From positions 11,174,526 to 11,238,525 of the forward strand of contig WARS01000046.1 in the NCBI GenBank assembly GCA_008933995.1: 64,000 nucleotides of DNA. Direction: 5' to 3'. Each line of letters starts with the position of its first letter. Positions within the stretch are counted from its first letter, which is position 1. Shown piece after piece: positions 1 to 11,770 of the stretch. The notes below the pieces were generated by a model. That model was given only the letters and a program-made list of their open reading frames with translations. It was not told the DNA's origin and made no database searches. The translations under genes and the position numbers were made by a program. The stretch comes from Datnioides undecimradiatus (lineage: Eukaryota > Chordata > Actinopteri > Lobotiformes > Datnioididae).

Positions 1-117
1 ACAGTGAAGCTGCAGGCCATAAAACCAAACACTGACAACAACAATGAAGATGCCAAAACTCTTCATGAAGCTGTGATGGACTGGGTGCTAATCACCTGCA
101 GGGCTCGTCAGGAATGA
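1..117 (+). CDS. C-terminal end of an unidentified gene (partial)
   Basis: Frame 1 is open from the first base to a TGA at 115-117, giving 38 codons. The peptide is hydrophilic at first (Asn/Asp run around residues 10-16) and ends with an amphipathic stretch containing LHEAVMDWVL and a basic tail CRARQE. This looks like the end of a real coding exon, because an open frame of this composition running into the window edge is more coding-like than the AT-rich DNA that follows. I do not recognise the protein family. The upstream splice site is off the window. A possible AATAAA signal lies about 1.2 kb downstream near 1325. A chance open frame is the main alternative. Confidence 0.4.
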   Translation, partial: TVKLQAIKPNTDNNNEDAKTLHEAVMDWVLITCRARQE

Positions 118-3100
118 CCTGTTTCACATAGACATCGAGATCCACTGTTCACGTAAAACTATTTATTATAGCAGCTTTAACTATTCACCAGATGTTGTTT
201 TAATGGGCACACCGAGAGATGCTGTTAGACCCTTTTTTTAGTATCACAAATGTTTTGCAGTGTTGCAGTGTTTACCGCGTTGAGAGATCATGGGGTGACT
301 GCATCCTCGATTGCCCGAGGTTAAAAATTAGTCAGGATTTCCAACATTTCTGGAACAGAAAGTAAAAACAACACTTCAACTTTAAGGCTCTTACTTTTTT
401 TTTTTTTTAAAAGGAGCATGTAATCAAGAGCACACACCTGTGTAAGTTCAAAGCACACAGCTGTGGACTGAGAACAATGCTCCGAGAGAAATCTGACCTC
501 CACCGCTGGTCATGACTTCGTTACAGCGGGACATTAGAGTCGGTGCCATAAACCAAGACAGTTTGATTTATTTCAGGTCAGGCACCAGATGCATGCGATA
601 TTAGTTTACAGTGTAGGTGTACTATTAAAATGCCAGTGTGATCCCCTCCCCTTTACAACTGCTTACTCTTACAACACAGCCTCAGTGCATTCATACATTC
701 ACTTTCACACTTCTGTGCACACATGAATGTTGCTACGAATGAGCATCCACAGTTAAACTGAGTCCACCTCCAAGTGTTCGCCCTTGTCCTGCATTAATTC
801 AGCACAGTTACTATTAATGCTGGTATTCATATGGGTCACACACACACACACCACCAACTGCTCCTGTCAATACGCATCAGGCAAAAGTGATGAAGCTGGA
901 TCGACCGAGCGGCCCGTGCTTCACTCCCAGAGCGCAATGAAACGCTCGGGTCCACGCAAATGGAGGCGGTGCTGATGGTGGCAGGCCGCCGCGGTCAGGC
1001 TCAGGCCGCAGGCAGGACCACGCATCAATCCTGCTGTCAGACCTCATGAGAGGGGAGGGTCAGTCACCAGCACATGGACAAAGCAGCCTATTAGTGACAG
1101 CGTGTGCCATTTAACATGTAGTTAATCATAGCTACACACTTCATCTTTGTATGATTAGTCAAAGTGTCACCTCATGGTCAGGCCAAGAATTCATCATTTA
1201 ATGATTTCTATATTAAATGTTACATTTTCATTAAATCTGTGTCCCAGAAATGGTATTAATACAAAGTAAATGAAACAGCAAGTTGATAATATAACAAATT
1301 AGATAACCAGCAATTCAATCATTCAATAAAATAAATCTCCCGCTGCTGAACAAGAATGATTTAAGATTGTCATGTCAGAAACTGAAAGAAGTCACCCAAT
1401 TCATCACCTGACCTCTGTAAAGAAAAAATGTTCAGTGTAATCAGATTACATTAGGTCTATTTTAAAAAAGAAGAACATGGTTATTACGGTTTCTTTGACT
1501 GGAGGTAAGGTCTTCAAATTGTTTTGTCTGACCAGCTGGTCCACTTTTGGATCAAACTAATCCTGGTGATGCTGTTAGAGGAAAAGTCAGGGGATTTTAA
1601 AATTAAGTTTATCCAGAAGTAACATTCCTTTGTGTGCCAAATTTAGGGGCAATAAATGTGTTGAACTCAAATAACTCACAGTCATCAGTGTCAAGCTAAA
1701 AGTGGCACTACAGGATGAAATCTGGGGATCATGTATGGCTGAACTAAGTTTCATCCAGTAGTTGTCAAGATATTTCAGCCTTCAACCTTTTTCTGTGAGC
1801 TAGCAGTCGACTAACTTTGGATCTTTGTGTTCAAGGCCGCAGAGATATCGGGTCTGTAATTCAATATGAGCAGTCAAAGAGGGAGGGAGCTCAAAAAGCA
1901 ATAACCGAGCACATCGTCCAGGAGTAACTGGTGTCGTGACAGACCAGTTGATTAACATGGAAAAGAGGTTGCTGTCTTTTCCAAATCCCATCCTATTAAT
2001 CATTAAGTGCAAGAGATGGCGAACAAGCAAACTGTAAAGATAAAATGATCTAGATCCTCCAGAAGAGGAATCAGACATTCAGGCTCCATCAATCCAGGGA
2101 TCAGTCCTTCAAACCAAATCCCAGACTAGAATCCCAAAGCCCGGCTTTACTGTCCCAACATTTTTCCCCAGAGACCTAAAGCACCTTCAGTCTGTTCACA
2201 GCCGAAGATAATTGAAACAAAGACTGGACGTCTAATCTTGACAAATGAGAAACAGATACTGTAGCTGTGTTGAATCAAGCTTTCATCTGCTGCAGTAATT
2301 GAAACAGGAAAAGTCTGAAAAGGAATAAATACCCAGATCTATGAAGACCCTGGTTAATTTTATGTTGAGATTCAAAAGTTTATTTAGGATGAACATGAAA
2401 TATGGCTCTTAAGTCTCTGTTTAAATAACAGAGCCGGCTTCTCTGTGTGGTTTATGAGAAACCAAATCTTTAAAAACACCTTGAAGGGACTTGTATGATG
2501 TGATGTAATTCATATTTACATTACACTGGTATTTAATCTAAACCCTGGTAATGACCTTTGACCTCTCAACACACTTCAAAACATCTCAGGCTCTGCATTG
2601 ATTCACCTTCATGCTGCTGAAAAACCTGCCCTTGAGAGATACATGTTTGAACTGCAGCTCACAGCACTGAGATCAATGTTTATTAGATTACAGCACAGAA
2701 CCACTGTTTGTGTCCTACTAACATGCATACTGTAGTAGGCCAGCAAAGGCACGCACACATGAGCACATGATAGGCCAAACGTACACTGTCAAACTCACAA
2801 TTAACCGAGACACTGCGCTGATTGAGGAAGCTACAAAGTGAGACACGCACATGTGCATGAAGCGGCGGCCTGTTGTGGTGAGTCACAGTCTATGTTGCCA
2901 CCTACAGAGCACCTCTATAAAGCGCAGAATCACTCATCCTAAATCGCAGCTGGGTGTTTAAATGGCTGTCAGACAAAACCTAAAATAACAAGTGTATCAG
3001 CAGACAGCTTGTCGGAGTAGTTCACATCAAACAGAGGCGCCTCCGTAGTAAAATACATCTCTGACTGCCAGTGCTTGATGCATCTGTTTACACACTCCGT

Positions 3101-4430
3101 CGCATCACAAGTGACAGATTAAAGAGTGCTTAGAAAAATCAGCGTGTTTGCATGCTTAGAAAAGATTTAAGTATGTTGTCGATGTACTCCATCACCCCAC
3201 AATAGAAATAACAGGAACAACCAATCAAATCTCTGGAAGAACATGCATGGTGACATTTGAGAATATGTATAGAGCCACTATATACAGTACAATTGGTATG
3301 CACTTGAAATCAAGACTTTAATTAATGAGATAGTGACAGATAGTGATGGGAGTTGCAGTACAGCAGTGTTTATCCCCACTTGGTCCAGCCATTGGTCTAA
3401 ATAATCTGCTTCCTTACAGCAATACAGCATGAACATACACAAGGATAAAGAGCCTGTGCTCAAGGCCACATGTCAAGCCCTATAGTTAGAGTGTGTTTAA
3501 TGCATCAATATGAAGTAGCTGAGACACCAGCAGCAGGGAGGGGATGATGGGATCTTGTTAAAAGACACACTGACCTAGAGCACCCTGGTGGTCAAAATCC
3601 CACTCTGACCTTGGGACACACACTTACTCCATCACTTACACCACACACACATGCAGCAATTAGAGTCAGCTCAGGGTTCCTCCTGTTCACTGTGAACCCG
3701 TGCCAATTGCAGCTGCCCCACCCACGTAGTAGCAGTCTCGTACATGATTGGCTGCAACGCGGTGTCCTGCCAGTAACGTTGCACCTGATAGGCTCTAACA
3801 GTTAGCCAGTGCTTTGCATCCCTGAGACAGCTGTGTCTGGATGCTGTAATGAACACTCTCAGCTGATTGGCTCTCAGCTGGGAAGGCGTGTGCGTGTGCA
3901 TGCGCATGTGGCTTTCGTCTACGTGCGTGCGCATACGCAGACGGGGACTTAAAAACATGTGCTCCTTTTGTGACTCCAGTGATCCCGTATGTGTCGCAAT
4001 TAACTACCATAAGGCTTATAACAATTCTGCACGTGTAGTCTGGTTTCCATGACAACACCTCTTTTTTCTCTGCAGACAACCTCCACGTGACACATCACAG
4101 AACGGTAGTCAGTGATGTTAGCTATTTGCTTCAAAGCCATGTCGCTCTGTATTTACGGCTTTGGCAATCCTAATGTGCTGCTCTGAGATCAGCCGCTCCT
4201 CTTAAAGGTCCATATTCTGTCGGCCAACAGGTGACCCGCCGGTCAATAAGAGCGCGTGTTCCTGTGATACACCTTTTGTGCTGCGGTGACATGCACATCA
4301 CAGGCCTCTGAATGAAACCGTGCCGCTGAAACGCACAGTATGCCCGTTAATAGGATGTTTGGGCTTATCTCGCCATATCCTTTAATATCCCATAATAATG
4401 CGCAGTAGAATCACAGCAGCCTGCGCTTTA
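118..4430. other. Intergenic or intronic DNA, no gene seen
   Basis: No exon with supporting splice sites was found on either strand. The stretch is AT-rich, with stop codons in all frames and only short chance ORFs. It contains a decayed dispersed repeat at about 1500-1790. It may be the 3' UTR of the gene ending at 117 followed by the first intron of the - strand gene that seems to start near 4.9 kb. Confidence 0.6.
1500..1790 (-). repeat. Decayed copy of a common teleost dispersed repeat
   Basis: The block contains phrases typical of a family scattered through fish genomes: 'aggaaaagtcaggggat', 'tttcatccagtagttgt' and 'caagatatttcag'. A second copy, in the other orientation, lies near 47.8-48.1 kb. 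Both are too decayed to show termini or coding capacity. Family membership rests on recalled consensus phrases, not on a database search. Confidence 0.5.
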
Positions 4431-4466
4431 TTGTGCAGCAAAAGAGCAACGCATGCTTCTGCTTAC

Positions 4467-4930
4467 CTCATCTTCCTCCCCAGCCCGTTTGAATGAGATG
4501 AATAATGTTTTCAGCCTGCTCAGTGCTTTGAGTTGAGTTCTTGTAAAAGAAAAAGATCCAGATCCCAGAAAAAGCGACAGCTTTTCTGAGAGTAAAAAAA
4601 AAACAGCGATGCTGCCAGCGAAGCCTGCAGCCGGCTGGACGTGCAGATGTTGAGGGTGGAAAAGGCGACAGGGTGTGGGAAATGCTACACGGATGCCCAC
4701 AGTTTTCAGGTCTGTCCTTTAAAAAATAAATTATGGTTCTCCGGGGTCTTGTCAGGCGGCTGGTGGTTCGATCGAGTCCATCTCAGAGGGCGGCACGCCG
4801 CTGTCCGCAGGACGAGGAACCGGGCGGAGTGTCTGACAGCGGCTTCCTAGGTGCCATCTTTTCCTCCCTTCAACCACTGGGAGGCTGGATGGAGGGAGAG
4901 AGAGAGCGAGAGAGAGCAGACTGCTGAAAT
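4467..4930 (-). other. Candidate noncoding first exon of a - strand gene
   Basis: Read on the - strand, this is a GC-rich, CpG-containing block ending in GATGAG|GTAAGC, a near-ideal splice donor (exon end 4467). ATGs in it (near 4856, and another just downstream) open only short frames that stop within about 10-25 codons, so it behaves as a 5' UTR with upstream ORFs. The gene would run left, out of the window. It lies downstream of the EML-like gene on the same strand. The transcription start is unknown; the right boundary given is where the GC-rich part fades. Confidence 0.4.
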
Positions 4931-4949
4931 ATTTAAGTCTTGTTCGGTT

Positions 4950-5235
4950 TTGCTGCACGGTAGCGCCCTCCGTCTGCTGATGCAGCTACCGTGCAGGCAG
5001 GTATGACAGGAAGTTCTGTCAAAATAAAAAAAAAAAATATATATATATAAATGTTACAAATGTTGAGGTTATTTTATACTGAGAGAAAAATAATCACGCT
5101 GTTCTTAAATGAAATTGATTCTATTCCACAGAAAATAACAGCATATTACTGACATGATTGGATCTAAAATACCACGATTACCACAAATACTTTAAGCCTT
5201 TAAGACCCTGCTGAAATAGTATTATATTATTGTAT

Positions 5236-5273
<38 letters not shown>

Positions 5274-6830
5274 TGCGTGTGTTTTCTTTCCTCTGATATC
5301 TGGAATATACTGATCACTCTACTCTAAGACACACGTTTTATGGTATATCTGATTAACTAGTAACAATCAGTGTAATAATTCTATAAAATTCAATAATATG
5401 TGATTTTAGTTAGAGCTGTTGATCTTCTGTGATCACATCTCGTGTTTCTCATTCTGTGATATTCCCTGCTGTCCGTCTTCCTGCTGACTTAAGTGATACT
5501 CCATGCTGCTGTACAGAGTCATGCAGTATTTTATGTGAAAATAGACAGACCAAGTGTATGTGTCGCACACGCACGCACACACACACACACACCTGTCAGC
5601 AGCCTGGATTGACCGGCGAACATCTGTGTCTCTGTCTGCAACAGCCAGCTGCTGTTTCCTCACATGGGAGGACAGACGGGCTCAGTTAAATCTCCACTGA
5701 GGACCCGAGTTTAGACGGTGCTGTCTGCTCCTTGGCAGTCAGACAAGTGTATGGATTCTGTAATCAGTGTGCAAAGCCTCCATTGGTCTCCTGTCTTCTT
5801 CTGTGACTCCCTGCTCTATCAGTGTGTTTTCAGGATTCAGTGTTTATGGGCACTCTTTATTTAGATTTGCAAGAAATTATGTGAAAAGTTAAAAGTCTTA
5901 CCGACATGTAAGACTGCATTTAAAACAACTTGATATGATTCAGCAAATATCCTGCAAACCAACGCTTGTGGATTACATCATACTTGGATTCCGACTGCAC
6001 TAAATGCCCATAAGTTTGCGTTGCATATCTGTTGCCAACAAGAGATTTAATTAAATCAATTTAAACATATGCTTTGCTTTTGTTTTGAATTATACATGTA
6101 GACACAGCTGTTCAATATCCCATTGCACCATTTGATGATAACACAGGCTTACGCTCAATCATTCAACTCAAATCTGTAGCAGTGTTGCCTTCTCACCAGC
6201 AGAGGTCCTCCTAATGTCCAAAGAGCACAAGTCTCTTCACTGTGATTCATCCAGTGGTGAGGATCAGCTCTCAGGTCATCATGAAAAAGTTGCTCCCTTG
6301 TTTTAAAGGAGCTTTTATTTATGCAGTTGATCTGGTTTTATTGGTGCAGCTTGAATATCCTCCTGATGTTCTTTGAGGATCACTGATCCCTGTTGGGGTT
6401 TATGGCCTTTATCTCCACAGGAGGGCGCTGAGGCTGTGAACACAAGCTTGCTCTCTTCTCGTTATTATTTTTCAGTTCAAGGTTAAAACAGTTTCCGCCT
6501 TGCCAGGATTTTCACTCAAAGGCAAATACACATAAATTCAGAATACATTTATGCGGAATAGCAATCAGAACAGGCACAGTGGCATAATCACCTTATCACT
6601 CAAGCTTTGTTGGAGTGAATCAATCCTAAAAACTTCATCCAGGGAAATTTTTTATTCACCGTGGGAGTGGAAAATATTATGCCAGGCACCACCACTATTT
6701 ATAAGTCTTCATTTCACTGTTTATCCAACCGTAAAGGTCATGACCCATGATTTTCACACTGCACATACACACAGTCACACACTTGAAGTCATATAACATG
6801 AAGAAAAAGCCATCCCATTAGTGATCACAG
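4950..6830. other. Intergenic DNA between two - strand genes
   Basis: Apart from GT/CA microsatellites and a short AT run near 5035-5050, nothing recognisable was seen: no exon with good splice sites, no repeat with clear ends. Its left edge probably holds the promoter of the - strand first exon near 4.9 kb. Confidence 0.6.
5236..5278. repeat. (GT)n microsatellite
   Basis: Uninterrupted GT dinucleotides for about 34 bases, then a GC/GT-mixed edge. A smaller CA tract lies at about 5572-5592. Confidence 0.95.
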
Positions 6831-6835
6831 TTTTT

Positions 6836-6841
6836 TTTATT
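6836..6841 (-). terminator. Candidate polyadenylation signal of the EML-like gene
   Basis: The + strand reads TTTATT, which is AATAAA on the - strand, about 700 bases after the stop codon at 7542. A variant ATTAAA closer in, at 7467-7462, would give a very short 3' UTR. Confidence 0.35.
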
Positions 6842-7541
6842 GATTGTTCTGAACTAGAATGAGCCTTTCTTTGACTGATTCTGGTACATCCTGTATATTA
6901 GTCACGCTTTAAGTCGAACATCAAGTACTAAACTAGAAACATCACAGCACACAGGCATGAGAGAGACTCAGTGACGTACACACACACACACACTGACATC
7001 CAACACAGATTCCCTCTTCCACCAAACAGCCAGTGTTCGGAGCCACCTACAGACACGCGTCCTCGCTTCAAAACTCAAAACTTCACGCACACACACTGAC
7101 GGAGAGGACGTTTACAGCAAACACTGGCATTCAATGAGACAATATGCAGGTACTAGTGTGTGAGAAATGGATCTATGACAACACTGAGGAGGCTAAAAAT
7201 GCATCGAAACGTTCACACTATCCTTGAAATAAGAATAAAACACTGTATTGACAATCAAACATGTTAATAGAAATGTTTCCAAATGCTACAGGTGATCATG
7301 TCGTGCACACAGAAATGCACCAAAGTCAGGAAGACCTATAAAAGAAACTCGTGCCCTTCCTGCAGTTCACGAAGTGCACTCGTTCCCTTTTTGAAAAGAA
7401 TTTCTTGTTCATTTCAACAGTGGAGGAAAGTCTGTTTCTGCTCAAGTGGTAGATTGAGGCCTTTAATGATTCATTCAGTTTGGTTTAGTAAACTCAGAAG
7501 GGGGGACGCATTTGTAGTAAATCGATCTCTATCCTCTTGGC

Positions 7542-7816
7542 TCAGTAACAAATCTGAAAGTACTGGCTGGGCGATTTGATGGGACTCTTGTAGCTGGACG
7601 TGTTGGACGTGTCCTGCGCTGAGTTCTGGCTGGTTGTGGTTTTCTGCAGGTTTAAAGTGAAGGATGGGGTCGTTTTCCTCGCCTGTGGCTTGCTGCCCCC
7701 CTTCGCCTGAGGTGTGGCCATGGGCCCGCTGTTGGCGGGCACCGCAGCCGCAGACTTGGCGGACTCAGAAGACCCAGTCTTTCTTGCGAGGGGGCTCAGA
7801 TAGATCTGCATAGTCA
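7542..7816 (-). CDS. EML-like gene, last coding exon
   Basis: Open for 91 codons to TGA at 7544-7542. Rich in Ser, Thr, Lys, Ala and Asn, with no predicted fold; two SP-K type phosphosite-like motifs (KSPIKSP) sit near the C-terminus. The acceptor could be TTAG|TGAC (7816) or, 11 bases on, GCAG|ATCT (7805). The choice must match the donor of the previous exon to stay in frame. Confidence 0.65.
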
Positions 7817-10800
7817 CTAAGTGAAGCGGTGAAATGGGGTGAGGAGGGTGAGCCAATAGAAAGAGGAGTTTTAGATGGAGGATAATTAAAAAGGGGTTAG
7901 AAGATGAGGATGGACAAAAAGACAAAAGACAGGGGTGCAGGGGGGGAGGGAAGGCACACAAGTCATGGTGAGATGTGAAAAAAATGAAGAGTGTGTATAA
8001 AATACCAGCTCAAACATGATGCTTTTCACTTTTTTATGATCAATGCACGAGAATATTTCCTGTGATATTGTCAGGGATGAATCCTACCTTTGCAGTGTGT
8101 CACACGCCTTGTCCCTGCGCCAAAATTACACACAAACAGAGAGGTCAGACCCATTTACAGCACATCAATACCAATGTCTTGTTGTTATGTCAGTCATTTG
8201 CTAAATCACTTATCTTTTTTTTTTTTTGTAGATGGCTTAATCAGCAGCCATCTTCACATTCTTCTTATGAAGCTGAATACTGCCAGATGCAGCCTACAGA
8301 ACAGGGCAAGAGTGCTCACTTACCTACACTTACTGCAGCCTCCTTGGACTTGCTGCTGTTATAATGAGAAAGAGAGAGAGAGAGTTTGAGGAAAAGACAC
8401 AGAAGAGGGCGCACACAGGAGAGGGAGAGACAGAAAGAGAGAGTCAGTACATCTGATATAAGGTGGGTGTCACATGCCTTCAGTTTGTCTTCACTTTCAG
8501 GTTGACTAAACCCTGCAACATGTAAAGTCATGTGTCTCTGCGGTTTGAACTGTTCTCACAATAAATAGGCCGTCATGGTTGGAAATGCGATTGATTTGAT
8601 TGGAGAGATTTGATTCCAACTTGATTGGCCAGGAGTAACTTGGTCGGCCACAAAATCAGTGGAAATGTATATGTGTATGCACTGGCTCGCAAAACACGTC
8701 TGTGGAAAAGAAATCTGAGGTTTGACACTGGAACAGAAAGGGCAAAGGGTTTTAAGCTGCACATCATGAGACTGCACTATGCAAGTTTTTAGAATCTAAC
8801 TGGTCTGTATACTAGATATACTAGTTTGAAAGATGAACACAGGAAAAAAGGGATTTGACTTGTGTATGAATGGAGACTTAGAAATACAAAAACAGCTTCT
8901 TACCCTTCCTGAGGTTTCTTACAGGTGGAGGCTGCAGAGGTTGGTCGTGTTTTAGCGGTCTTACATGGACTGTCCTTCACGCTGCCCAGTGGGCTCTTCA
9001 CACCACTGGAAAGGGGAAAATAAACAAGCAAGACAAATTCTTTGTTTGTTTGTTTTTTATTTTTACGTCTTTTTGGTTGTTAGCCTTTATCTAATTATGC
9101 ATGCAGCTAAACATTCTAAACCACAAACAGCAAAATGTGTCCCATCCTCTGTATGACTGTAATTGAGACTGTTAATCCAAATGGAAATTCAGTGGCTGAC
9201 ATGAATCCCTCTCAGTCCACCTGAAATGACTGAGCAGCATTTACAGTCAAATGCATTCCACTGGTGTCACAGAGTGCAGTCAGTTCAGCCTTTGCAGGGC
9301 AGATTAAAGATGTACTATCAGTACAATGAAAGCAAAGAATGGCGAATTTGAAATACCATTGATCGGATTCCACAATTTGCTACGTTTTACTTTGAAAAGC
9401 TTCTGCCTGGATGTATTTTAGCAATTTCCGTGTGATATAAAATCTGAATTATAAACAAAATTCTTACATTTTCAGAACTAAAAATTCATGTTAAGTCAAA
9501 ATCATCAAGTTGCTTGGATCTGACTGATGCCAGTCAGACATTAATATTAATCAAAGTATAGGTTATGAAATTACATGTACATATGATTCTAAAATTCAAA
9601 CTGTGTGTTTATTTCACTTCTACACAGCTGCCTGTGGCTCAATAACCACTAAACCTCCTTAAATTCAACAGTTTTCCACTCAGTGCCACACATACATCTA
9701 AACACTTAACCTAAAATGAAGACGTTCTGCACTTTCAACTAACACTTGGCTTCCCACCACTGACTGGTGGGTTGTTAAATCTGCTTTATTTTAAATCCAG
9801 GTGATAAATACGTGCCAATGAACCAATGAATGAAAACAGATGTGGCCACAGGGGAAAGATGGACAGATGGGAGGCAGAAAGTAAGGCAAAGAAAAGCCAA
9901 CACCTCAGAGAAAGAAGACACAGGGTTCGATGAGATTAATTAGTGAGCGTGGAGGGAAATGAACCACTGGTGCTAATGAGGATGATGATGATGATGATGC
10001 TTCTCACCTCATCCCAACACTGAATGGACAGCCTTAAGTGAATGGAGATTTACTTCTACCAATTATATCAGCATACCCCAGATATAGAAGTAGCGCATTA
10101 AGGCACCACAGAGAAAAGCGATCATTCTCTCTGACTAATGCCATCTAATAGCACTATCATTTGAAAGGTAATTGAGAGGAAGACATCTGCACAGAATGGT
10201 TTACTGCTTTATTGCTTTGAAATAAAGGCAAGCGATGGAATAATTATTGAGCTTCCGTGTGCAGTGCTTCTTGGATAATGGAGGGTGTCTGCTGATTGCG
10301 TTTGCACATTCTGAGACTGAAGGTTCATTGTGAGCTGCTTCATTAGAATAGGTTTCCATCAGTACAGAGGGTTTTGTGACGAGAGCTGTCAGAGATCAGA
10401 AGACTGCCATTGTTTTTGCCATTTTTTCCCACTGAGAAATCAATCAACATTTTTTTGTCTTATAAATATGCACAACATTTTATTAACATTGAAATAAAAC
10501 AATCTTTTTGTTTACTTTTTTTTTTTTTTTACTGCAAGTAGATATTATAGAGTTTCATGGAATCATGGAATCATGTCATGATCTGATCACGTCCTGTCTG
10601 CAAACCGAGCAGCTGTGTTTTACCTGCGAGGTGGTGTTGGGCTGTAGTTCCTGGCTGTGGAGCTGGAGGGCAGCGTGGAGCTCTTCTTCAGGGAAGCAGT
10701 GGTGGAGGTCACCATGGGCGGTCTGGAGGGCAGAGCCAGAGACACTGGCCTGGCTGTAAGGACACACAAGCAAGTAAGATTGATGTACATGGTACATTAA

Positions 10801-11728
10801 AGCCCCTTACTGAAAAGCTAATAATTAAAATTATATTTTAAGCACAGGTTTTACTGCATGGATACATATAAATCACAGATATATAAAGACACGTTTCAAG
10901 TTTTTAGGTTCTGAATATTTGTTATTAAAAACATACAGAAAAAAACTGACATCTATTTTAATCACACCTTAATTGTTTCACATTTCACTTTACAATCAAA
11001 ACCAAACATTTCTCTTACTGAATATCGTTGGGCTCTGGGTTTGTTGGTTGAACAATCCAAGCAATTTAATGACATAAAGTTGGGCTTATGTAACAATAAT
11101 GGATATTCATTATTTTCCTGACATATCATCGAATTAATGAATAGCATTGATTGATAATGTAAATAAGCTGTAAAAGTAAACATCTCGGTAAGCATCCCTT
11201 TAATGTAGCTATCAAAGAGTTATGATAAAGATGCTTCATGCACGTTTGCCAGCATGATGATTGCTGAAAATCAGTATTGCCCAAATATTGCTCTGAGTTG
11301 CACTCATGTAGCTGCAGCAATGCTAAAGTGAACAAACGTGATTTACCTTACTTGTTTGCAAAGAACAACATTAAATGTTGATGAAAGACATCAGCCTCTC
11401 CTTTAATCAACAGCACAAGTCTTTAAAATGAAACCGCTCCACAAATTAACCCGCGATGAATGAAAACAACCCACACGCAGATCTTTGCTCACCTTTAGCG
11501 CCCGATGGCCTCCTGCCGCTTGCAGCGGCAGCGGCAGCTGCTTGGTGCTCCTCCGAGATGTTGAGCCTCTTCAGGACGTCGGCCAGAGCCATCTTCAGCA
11601 GCTGTATCTCATCTTCCTGCATCTGCATCCTCTGCTCCAGATAGGTCAGCCGGTCAGCCACATCCAGGCCGCTGGCTGCCGAGCTGCGGTCATCTGAAGG
11701 AATGAGAGAAAACAGGAAGTGTTGGCAA

Positions 11729-11770
<42 letters not shown>

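Noticed and set aside
4764-4780. GGTTCGATCGAGTCC, resembling a tRNA B box
   Set aside because: No matching A box at the right spacing and no cloverleaf on either strand.
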